Shown here: piece by piece, positions 1 through 9,820 of the stretch
Numbering within the stretch: the stretch's first letter is position 1
Layout: each line of letters starts with the position of its first letter
Assembly (NCBI GenBank): GCA_030268105.1
Contig: BSDZ01000078.1
Location: forward strand, 5,061,001 to 5,125,000
Source of the DNA: Volvox africanus
Lineage: Eukaryota; Chlorophyta; Chlorophyceae; Chlamydomonadales; Volvocaceae
Length of the DNA: 64,000 bases
Reading direction: 5' to 3'
Notes under the pieces: model-generated
The model's database searches: none
Told to the model about the DNA's origin: nothing
The model's input: the letters and a program-made list of their open reading frames with translations, nothing else
Position numbers and translations under genes: made by a program

Positions 1-123
1 GTCAACACCGGCCTGGGCACTGTGCCCGCGGGCTGGGAAGGCCACGACACCGGCGAGGGTCTAGACTGGCGCCACATGGCTAAAGCCGCCATGTGGAGCC
101 CTTCTTCCCCGAGCCGCCTGTGA
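1..123 (+). CDS. Possible terminal exon of an unidentified gene (5' part outside window)
   Basis: Frame 1 is open from the window edge to a TGA at 121-123 and reads about 40 residues ending in SPSSPSRL. The other two plus frames stop earlier, and codons in this frame mostly end in G or C, as in the firm genes of the window. I read it as the 3' end of a coding exon whose start lies to the left. The peptide (VNTGLGTVPAGWEG near its start) does not let me name a family. No clear volvocine polyadenylation signal (TGTAA) follows within several hundred bases, which weakens the call. Confidence 0.35.
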   Translation, partial: VNTGLGTVPAGWEGHDTGEGLDWRHMAKAAMWSPSSPSRL

Positions 124-3100
124 AATCTCTTTAACAGTGGGTGAGGCAGAGCGGCGGCGGGCAAGCTAAAGGCGCAACGGAGTAGCAATTGGTGATGGCA
201 AGCAGGGACAGTATAGATGCGTGAGGCTATACAGGGCACGGCGATGTGGCGCGCTGTTGCCGGCTGACTGATTTTCTAAAATGTCAGCGACCTCGGACTG
301 ATGGTCGATTTGTTTTGTACGCGTCCGGCTGGCTGCGATCGTGTGACGTGGCTGTGGTCAACCTCGCTTCTCTGCGTTCGTTGGCGTTTTGCCGGAGTCT
401 GAATGAGGCTGCTAGCAAATGGGTGCGCTTTACCTATTTGTCAATGCACCACAGGCGCGATTTTAATAATCGTATCCCGAGGAAATAACTAGGTCTTAAT
501 CGATAGGCCTCGTCACCCGGTGCTCCGTTTTTGCCCCTCAGCCGCTCTTAAGCAAGGATCTGAAGTGTGGGCCTTTGCAAACGCCCCAAACGGCTGCCGC
601 TGTCCTGTCCACCGTGTGTTTCCTTGATTTGCCACCGTCTCGATATGGTTGCGCAAAGAAGTTGCCTCGAGACGGTTGGGGCGGTGCTCATTCTTTAGGG
701 TACATAGTGAAGGGCATGTCCTGTGAGATGGGTGGAAGTCGGTTTCGTGGTTCCGTTTATTTGTGCCCCTGGTACTTGGTGGTTGTGCACTGCTACTTGA
801 GTCATACGTGTACGCATTCGCTTACAGTGTCTGTCGCAGCATGTTCGGCTGCGTGAGGTCACGTGCCATGCCGCGCGTAGGAAGAGGAGTAAAGCGAGCC
901 GCGTAGGTGTGGTCTGCTAGAGGCAGCTGCCATTAAGGTTATCGCAGCGATATTTCCCTGATGCCGTTGCGTATACAGTGCACCGCGGTGATGTACGATG
1001 GTGTTTGTTGTGTCTATTGTTTTCAGATGGCGAGGGTACGGCGCTTCCCGTATTCCTCACATAGTGCTGTGAATTGGTTATGGCTGATGATGCCCGTCCG
1101 TGATACGTGGCACGTGCATCTGGCTCTTCATCACTATGTTGTGATGCGCCCTCCTCACAGGAGTGGTTATTGTTTGTTCGTTCCCTGACTCTACCCAGCG
1201 CATTCTTTCAGACCCCTGAAACATAAACATGCGCATGCGCTGGTGCGGTAGAGTTGCCGGCACGTGCCCATCACGCTATTGGTGTGGCGAAGGACTGGAG
1301 ATGAGTTGGTTGATTGCCGGAGGTGGCAGGTAACATGAGCGCCCGCGCATGGCCGAGGGTAAAAAGTTCAGGTGTGGCGATAGTCAAGGATGTGCATGTG
1401 CTTGGTTTCTTTTGCATTTTTCTTTGTTGATAGTACTTAGATTGATGCGTGCGATTAAAAGCGCTTGTACCCATCCTTGGCTTGGTAAATTGCTTTTTGT
1501 TGAAATCTCAGCAAAGCAGGGCCTCGCCATAATAGGTATTGGCTTTCCCGTCTGTTTTGTATGTTAAGACTGCATGTCTTGCGTCCAACAGGGGACGGAC
1601 AGCTACTTGATATAAGTCTCGGTGGCGAATTTGACTGGTCCAGCTGGCAAGATCCGGGCGGGAGCTGACCTAAATATATCAACACCGGGACATTCTCGGG
1701 AGGGTCAGGATTCTAGTCCGACTATGCTGGCAGCAGCCCTTATTGTCGCTGCTATTTGTTGTTTTTCCAAGTAAATATGCTAAAGGGAATGAGGGAAACG
1801 GTCAGCTACAACCACTGTATCTGCGCAATGTAATACGCTGCCTATAACTTTCTTTCTTTTCAGGCCTGTGCGCTGCAAGCCTATTCGCTAGAAGACGTAT
1901 TTTTAAGCCCTCTGGTGAAACCACATGCGTGACTGGTGGAAGGACACAGCAGAAGCACATATCGATATTCTTGATGGGAAAGCTAAGCATATTGCGTTAT
2001 GTTGCGAAGCACACTATGTTGCCAAGGGATTGAGTTAAAGCCTAAGGGGACAAAACGGGCGGGTTATCTTTTATTGAACCTGCTTTTTCCCAATACAAGA
2101 TATGGCAACTGATGAAAAGGTGTATCAGAATACACCAAACCAACATGGCGTAATCATCCATACAGCGTTATAGATACTCCTGGGCTTCACGGAACCTTCG
2201 TTCTTCAACGCGCATCCCCCTCAGATTACAATGCCTTTCAACATTGCCAACAAAGAAGGTTTTTGGCTCATGCATTTCCGCAAGTCCTCAAACTGCAATA
2301 TGTAAAGGAAAAGCAGCATGCAGGGCAGGAAAATTATTCAGGGAGCTCAGGGAGGCAAAGGCGTTCGTTCGGGTGCTGCACTCGCGCCGTTCGGGTTCCA
2401 CTGTAAGTCCTATATATAACAAACAAAATTCTCGCTTTGTAAATGCCTCCGGGGTGTCGGCCTTTCACCCCCAGCCGGCTCAGTTCACAGTGCTTGCCTG
2501 CTTATGTCCCGTGCCTACTTATCACGACCTGCCCCGCCCTTAGCCCTTACCAGGTTCATGCACTTCTGGGTACCCTCTTCTCCCTCGCGCTCCATGCATG
2601 CATCAAATACCTGCAGAGCGGTTCAGTATTAAGCATGCGGTAGCAACTAAGCCACTTTGAGTAGCACCTCTTCACGCTCTAGGATGCTGTGAGCAGGATA
2701 CTGTGATAACTGTGAAACCTACGTCGTACTGTTTTCTGCATATCTTCTGCTCCATGATTTTACACCAAGCACAGTCTTTCTCGCCGTGAGACCCCTCAGC
2801 CATACTTTTCGGAGCCAACTCCTCGCTTTCATCCTCCATTTCAAAAAGAATATAACGATAACTATTAGCTCTTCAATCCAACATGACGTAAACCAAAGAG
2901 ATTTCAGCCTTTTGACCGCGTTCTGTTCATCCAACAATCGAATGGTATAGAGTTGTTATGCTTCTGGAATTTACTACTACATTAAACGCAGTAAGTCCAG
3001 CCATTACGGTAAACGGAAAACCATGAAACCATACAGTCTAAGCTTGCGCCTTGCATCGCCAACGTATAATACATAACATATTGAAACTGATAAAATTTGA

Positions 3101-4932
3101 TATGAAATTAAAATATGGGCAATCCAACGCAGTAAATGGAGCATGCAGTTCAGTGACATCGCCCCTGGCCCATGGGTCGTGGCAGCATTTAACCCAATTG
3201 TTCGTGACTTGTGACATTACACATGAAGCACATAGGTAACCGTACTAAGCAAATAAAACTAAATTCACCTTCGTGATTTATATGCATCGGAGGACCGAAA
3301 GCTCGCCATCGCCGCGCAACGCCGTGAAGGCGGGAGCTGTTCTGCACGCCTCTGCAATCCATCTGGATGCCGACGAAGAAGCAAACAGCGGCTCAGAAAC
3401 GCAGGCCAAGGCGCTTCCTTGCGTTGTGAATCGTGCATGGTACAGCATCCTCGGGGCCACTAGCGAGGACATCTCCTTCACCGATACCTCCCGCTGGATC
3501 ACGCCAGAGCTCCAGAGCCGCAGCCGGCGCCTTCCCTCCCAGTCTGCAGCTGAGCCCCATAAGCAGCTGGGCGCGCCCCGAGTCGGGCCGACCGGACCGC
3601 CCCTTGGAGCTGAGAGCTGCCGACAGCTCCGAATCGACAACGGAGCTGTAGTAGTCCCCTACACACACTCATTCCTCCTCGGCTCTCTCGCTCTCCGCAG
3701 GGCAGGGCGGCTGCAGTGTCTATCTTCGTCCATCATCACGATCGGTCCAGATCGTGCAATCTGACACAACTTTCATAGTCCCATCACTATTGCCCCCACT
3801 GACCCATCTGTCCCAACTTCCGCCAGCTTCCCCTCTTAACAGCGGCATCCTCACGGCGAGACACTGCACGGCCCGAATGACGCCCAAGCAATCCCCGTTG
3901 TTGCTAGGTGAATGGCGTCACCTGCAGCACAACCTCTCACAGATCTCTCCCGCGCTGCAATGGTGGGCGATGCTACTGCCGCTTACTTATGATGGGCGAC
4001 TTTAGGCGGCCTGCTACTGCTACTGCAGTTGCAGCCGCACCCACTCCTGGCCACCAGCCCCAGTCACGGCCTGAGAAGCGACTTTGCGGGATGGACATCT
4101 TATATGGGTATTATGTCGCACAAAACAGCGGCAGTGGCATTTGTGCCCGTCTGAATGGCGAAGGTCGCCTGGACCAGGGTCTGATGAAGGTGGCGGAATG
4201 CGTGGCGGAGTGTTGCCTGGGTCCATTGTTGCCCACAATAGAGCAGGTGGGGAAAGAGGGCGGCAAAGAACACAGACAGTTCTGTGCATAAATGCTGCGA
4301 CTCACGACTATACCCGACGCTGAAGACTGTCGCAATCTTATGCCAATGCCCTGGAAAGACACTGCGCTTTGTCACAAGGATACTTGAGACCGATATGCTC
4401 TTCCATAAGAAAACCTCGCATCTTGCGTGCGTGTGCAGCCCCGCTCAAGCAGCCGGAGATGCGGCCAATCCCCTCATAACGCACCCACCGGTGGCAGCTG
4501 TGTGTACAGGAAAGCAACACCACTCATGCTATCCAACCACAACCTCTCCAACAAACCCGTGCGTGCAGTGTATGTCTACCCGCTCAGCCCCATCCCCATG
4601 CGGTCTCTAACCTCCTCATGGACTTCACCAATTACCAGCAAGCATGTAACTTCCCACGTTAACCTGCGCAGCAAACCGCCATCCATCTTCACATCCTGCT
4701 CCGGCCCATGGGTCGTTAACAGACCCTCCACAATCAGCCTCACGACTACCCAGGTAATATCCAGGTCAGCCTGGCACAAAGTGATCTTGTTCTTGCTGCA
4801 GCCATACTTAACTCCATCTTAAGCTACCGACCTTGCTGGGGGCGGTGCCTACCAGCCATTAGCTGTCCCCTCCGCCCGGGTCCCACCGGCAGCGGAGGCA
4901 CATGTGGCCGGACCTTCTACCACATTGCTAAC
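124..4932. other. Region without a recognisable gene
   Basis: If the exon at 1-123 is real, this stretch begins with its 3' untranslated sequence. After that I find only short open frames without family similarity, in sequence of mixed composition; about 2000-3270 is clearly A+T-richer. No tRNA, rRNA or transposase is visible. The single stretch that looks compositionally coding, near 3.3-3.8 kb, is listed separately. Confidence 0.5.
3273..3764 (+). other. Unidentified open frame with coding-like codon use
   Basis: A 163-codon open frame in G+C-rich sequence surrounded by A+T-richer DNA. From about 3315 to 3540 the plus frame uses mainly G- or C-ending codons (segment around TSEDISFTDTSRWITPELQ), as the real exons here do. 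The minus strand is also open in two frames across the same stretch, so strand is not certain. I do not recognise the product. It could be one exon of a gene, a fragment of a mobile element, or chance. Confidence 0.15.
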
Positions 4933-6503
4933 CTAGCGTTCCGCACCACTAACACCGCCAGGCTCTGCAGCATCCCAGATATCAAGAACTGCGCCGACAC
5001 CCCTACAGCTCGCCCCTTCCTGCCTTTGCGCTGACACTCCTTGCTGACATTCCTCGGTCAATGAAGCACTGTACGACAGGGTATCCTCGTCGCTTCCACT
5101 GGCACCGCCGACATCACGCTGGGTGGGCCGGTCTTGAGTGCTGGGCCCTGAGTGCTCCGTGCGTCGTGGTTGGCGATGTAACAACGACCCATGAGTCTGT
5201 GAATTGCGTGCTGGCGCGGCTGCCCGGACAGCCGACCCATCGGACTGCAGCTCACCCCCAGGGGAGATGTAATCAATACGGGGTATTGGAGTTACGATTT
5301 TCAAGCCACAGCGCTATCACGTGTGGTTTGGTACGGTATGGGAGTCAGGGAGGTGGGCAACTGGATCAATCGTGCAGGACGTTGCACGACAAAGCATTTC
5401 TCAACCAACCTGCTCAACCAAACTAACCGACCCAACACCTTCCACGAATCTCTGTGCATACACAGCTGACCTTTATTTGCAACTGTTTGCGCTGCTTCAC
5501 ACCAACCTTAATGCTCCCTCCACGTTTTGTGTGTATGTTTTATTGAAGTACCTTAGCAATGCGCGTTGGAAATCCGAACGTTCATGGCTCAGGTACTTAA
5601 CATACACATACACACACAGACAAAGCCTATCGTGGGTTAGTAGTCAGCTCTGTCGCGACATAACTGGGTTTTGCAGCTACTTGTAAAAATTAAGCAGGTA
5701 CGCCCCCGTACCGCACAGCAGTCGGATTCCAACACCGGCGTTGATATATGCGGTGGCGTGCTGCTTGTAGTCGACCACACGTGTGGCTGCTACGAAGGCT
5801 GCCAAACCCATAAAAAGCTTGTGTGTGACTGCGTATGTGACTGTGTGTGTGACACAGCGCGCGTGCACGTGCGATGAGAGCGGGAGAGCGGCGTGGAGAG
5901 CGGGCGAGAGTGTCGGGATCGAGGGGCAGATGTAACTCACCCACGGTGGCACTTGTTTGGGAAGGACCTTAACGAAGAGGCTTGGGGGAGGGTTTCTTTG
6001 GGATAGACAGCATGTTTTACTGGCACTGCTGCCCCGCCGGCGGTGGTGCTCACCGTCTTTCTAGCGCCTGAAGAGAGGCCGGTCTGCCCCGCCAGGAACA
6101 TGGACACCACAGCGGCGGCGGCTGCGCTGAAGCTAGCATGACCGCTCGGATAGGCCAGCTGCCCGTCAGAGATGACCTCTGAGTCACATCAGCAAACCTG
6201 CCCCATGGGTCGGATCCGACCGAGGTAACACACACACACAAGCCCCATTCAGTCATTGAAATGACCATCACATGCCGCAGTAGCGACCGAACTGCTGCTC
6301 ATCATCCGCTGTTGTGGTTGTGTTGTGCTGCTGTTGTATGCGGTGCAGCTGAGCGAGCGTGCTGGACGCGCCATCCGATGCCTAATGCAGCCAACCGTCT
6401 GTCGTGTCCATGACATCTCCCTCCCGCCCTCGTCCGCCTCTGATCTTATGATCTGCTTTTCTGTCCCCCTCCCCCCCCCCAATTAGTCGGTTCGGCAGAC
6501 AGT

Positions 6504-6550
<47 letters not shown>

Positions 6551-7789
6551 CAGTGCTTGAAAAGCGTGAACACGGCAAAGCAATCCATCAGACTCAGCAG
6601 CACACTCTGGTGCCTGCGTGGGAGGGAATTCCGGGACACAGAACGCGAGTGCGAAGACAACAGTAACCATTAACACAAATTCGAAAAAGTCGATAAATTA
6701 CACGAGTGCCCATAAAAGGCCGGGACGCTGATGGAGGTCGGAAAGAGACAGACGTGTACTTCTCTCAGAATATAACACAAGTAACAAGGTAAACGCAACT
6801 AACCAATCAACCAAAAGGAGTGGGGAATGGAGAACAGCCTTGATCTTGATTTTATATTAGGCCTTATGTATTTCGGTTGGTGAGTGGGTTTTGGGCCGTG
6901 CAATCCTCGAACGCAATAGTCAGTGCTGGAGTCAACAAACGCCGAAGGCTGAACTGGTCACGCGCAGGACATCTGGAAGGGTTTTAGGGATTTAGGGTGA
7001 TGGCCATGAAGGAGGAGGGGCTCGAGAGATGCAAACAATGAGACAGGATGGGAGAGCGATCCTGGGGAAGGAGGGAGAGATCAGGTGTCTTCGCTTCCTT
7101 CATCACACTATCCTAGGCGGTCAGAATATGCATCACGATGTTGCGTACACTCCGGTAAAATAACCACGTTCAATTACGCGCATTACAAACGCCTACAGCA
7201 GCACGAGGCGGTGCGAAAACAGTGCGATGAGGAGGAACACGGCGGTGGGGCCCCCCGGGCCGATGGCCACCAGGGCGTATGCGGGGATGATGTCGGCGCG
7301 GCGTGGGTAGCTCCAGTTCGGGGTCGCCAGGGGTGGCGAAGCGGCGGATGGGTTGAATGGCCTGAACAGAAAATGGGTCACAGCGTGGAGGGTGGCGGGT
7401 GCAGTTAACCGACTCAGCTGTTTATGGAGATCATGAAGTCAGGGATTACATATAATTGGCCTGCGCAAGTCCTGCTTCCAAATTTGGAAAGGTCGATTTA
7501 AGGCTATGAGGAAATGCTGAATGCTGAAATAAATGCATTCGTCCTTTTTCCATACGGATATTGTGTACTAATTGGGAGCGTTCTTTTTTAGGATCTGAGC
7601 ACATCCATTCCTGCACGAATACCACTCAGCAGCTAATGCATACGCTGCAGTGTAACGAGCAGCATTACCTTCAGTGGCACTGTGAAGTCGAAAGCGAGGA
7701 ATCGCGCTGTCAGCAGCCAGTCGAGGAAGTAAGATGTAAACTACCAGCCAATCACCCCAGGGGCCGCCCTGCGAAAAAACCAGGGGCAC
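4933..7789 (-). CDS. PAP2-domain protein, lipid phosphate phosphatase-like, catalytic motif degraded
   Basis: Spliced fragments on the minus strand follow the order of eukaryotic lipid phosphate phosphatases, integral membrane enzymes that remove phosphate from phosphatidate and related lipids. Exon about 7768-7600: GDWLVVYILLPRLAADS, the first membrane segment. Exon 7361 to about 7200: YPRRADIIPAYALVAIGP and a second membrane segment. Exon 6178-6054: AYPSGHASFSAAAAAVVSMF, the PSGH motif C2. Exon from 5817: VAATRVVDYKQHATAYINAG, the C3 region. Then either a stop at about 5677 or a Ser/Asp/Glu-rich tail exon, about 5240-4933. The C1 motif (KxxxxxxRP) was not found. In C3 the catalytic His and Asp positions read Gln and Ala. 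The start exon is not resolved. It may be a diverged non-catalytic member or a decaying gene. It is divergent from the S1P gene. Confidence 0.55.
6507..6547. repeat. (GA)n microsatellite
   Basis: An almost pure GA dinucleotide run of about 40 bases, lying between the second and third recognised exons of the PAP2-like gene. The apparent Leu-Ser repeat peptide on the minus strand is only this run translated. Confidence 0.95.
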
Positions 7790-9820
7790 GCTCCGAAACC
7801 CGCTGCTGCAGCACCAGCGGCTCCATTGATCCGTTGCGCGCCTCAGCTCCCTGCCTTCTCACAGGACAGAGTGACCACGGGGTGCGACCGCCGCCTTCAC
7901 CACCAGCATGTCGTGCTGCGGCACCACTGCCAATGTGGCAAATATGTCCTGACAGCACATCACCAAGCAGTGTCAGCGGCCGAGCTGGCGCCCCACGGGA
8001 GAGGCGACGTAAATTGTGCTGCCGTGGCAGGGGCCACCGGTGGCGAGAGCTGCAGAGTGAGATTCGCTTCGGTGTGTCGCCAAGGTTGCACAGATTGCTG
8101 TTGCTGTTTCCGCTGCTGCGGCTGTTGTTGTTGTTGCTGCTGCATAATCAGCGCTGCGTTCAGTCTTGGTGAGATCAAGGGGACTGATTGTTCGGTGGGA
8201 AAAACCAGGGAGGGCAGCGTGGGGCTGGAAAAGAGATCGCGCCGCACCGAACTAAAGCCAGGCCGAGACATCCGCAACATGCTTCGAACCTAGACTTGGC
8301 GAGAAATTGCCCATGAAAATAGGCGTCGGTGTTGCGCATGAGGCTCGAGGGGTGCTCAGGTGAGGGCCGAACACGGACAAGGTGGCACGACCGGGTGGCA
8401 CTGAAGCGGCAATTGCAGTGGCTAACGGTGCAATGGTGGGTGAGTGGGACAGAGCAGTCGCACCAGGTGCAGTAATGACAGATTCGGCTGTGAAGACATT
8501 TGTAGCCATGTCGGCTGTGCAGCGTTTTTGGGAGGATCCACAGCAGTAAGACAGGACGGCTCGCCAGTGGCCGCAGAATTGGTTGACGTCACTAGTGCCA
8601 CGTCGACTGGAGGCGTCATCAGGCCCAACATCTAGCTGGATGAACCTGTGTTGTGGCCGAAGTATGCTCCTTCATGCGCCAAGCGCGTCGGGTTTGGTGT
8701 TACGGCGGCGTCAGCAAGATGGGACCCAAGGCCGCCTTTGGTGGCTTGGCCTTCCAATGCACGAGGTCCAGTATTGATGCTGTGGGCTACGATTTGGGGG
8801 TCTCAGCATGCCACGTTACGTTACGGCTTCCTGAAACGTGAGCGATTTTGTTTTGGGAAACGTGAGGTAACGTGACCCCTTAAGTCGAACGTGACGCAAT
8901 TAATGACTTAAGGTCGAAAGGGAGGTAAGTCGGACAGGTAGCGGGAGGGGTAGCCGGTTGGCTACCCCGCCCTCCCCTCTCCTCCCCCTACCTGCCCGAC
9001 TTGGTATGCCCTCTCACACCAGCCAGCCGCGAGCCCATCTACTCGAGTCATGGGGTGGGAAGGTGAGTTATAAAATATTTCTCGGCAGGCCAATACCGAT
9101 ACTCAGCGGCCTTAATCCGGGATACCAACAATATTCACAAGAGTCAGGGAGCGGTGCACCTTGTTGCTAGTTCACCTAGACCATACGGCAAATAATAAAC
9201 GGTCATTACATAAAGCAAATGTCCGAGCATTTCATGAAATTACAAACAGCAAACTGACACGCCCCGTACAAGGCAATTAACATGACTCATCATGTGCAGT
9301 TTTATATGATAAGCAAAACCCTTATGTGATTGTCTATTAATAATTATGATAAAGCACAGTGAAGTTGAATAATTTGGGTTTTCCCAAATGATAGAACTTG
9401 TTCCTGGACACGACAACGATCTTGAACCAATCTTGCGAATCGTTCTTAAATGTTATAGGCATTAAATACTGTTGTGTTACTTAAATAAACTGTTCTGTGT
9501 CTTGCCACACTGAACTGTCCCATAGGTCAATTCAAACCGTGTAATCGCTGAGACTGCATATGCCAAATTTCAAGTGTTGTTGAACGTTCATAAATGTTAT
9601 GACCTTACAACTTTACTGATGGGTTAGGACAATCGCTCTCAATCCTGTATCACTGACAACGAGCAGCGAACAGAACACGAGGGCTTTTCATTGGACAATC
9701 GCTTTCCTTAAATACATATCATGCATCGCTTTTAGTCGAACTTTGCTCGAGCCGTGCCGCGCCGTGTTGCAACAGTAGCACTGCAGCCAGAAAGGCGCAT
9801 GCGCAACATTACTTTTGAAT
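7790..9820. other. Spacer between the divergent PAP2-like and S1P genes
   Basis: It should hold the missing 5' exon(s) of the PAP2-like gene and the promoter of S1P. Between about 7960 and 8280 the minus strand has an open frame with a Gln-rich run, which could be N-terminal coding sequence, but I cannot join it in phase. From about 9170 to 9800 the sequence is A+T-rich with no open frames of note. I find no convincing TATA element. Confidence 0.4.
8927..9002. repeat. Long imperfect hairpin (foldback)
   Basis: The left arm AAGTCGGACAGGTAG...GGGAGGGGTAGCC is mirrored by GGCTACCCCGCCCTCCC...CTACCTGCCCGACTT around a GGTT centre. The outer 15 and inner 13 or so bases pair almost perfectly, with a short unequal middle. 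It lies about 0.8 kb upstream of the S1P start. It may be the remnant of a foldback or miniature inverted-repeat element. Confidence 0.8.

Noticed and set aside
6380..6450. KIRGGRGRE on the minus strand as the missing PAP2 C1 motif
   Set aside because: Spacing resembles KxxxxxxRP but the Pro is absent, the frame stops soon after, and no splice join fits.
6446..6676. Minus-strand frame with Leu-Ser repeats
   Set aside because: The repeat is the GA microsatellite. The upstream part (VPEFPPTQAPECAAES) could not be joined to the PAP2-like exons.
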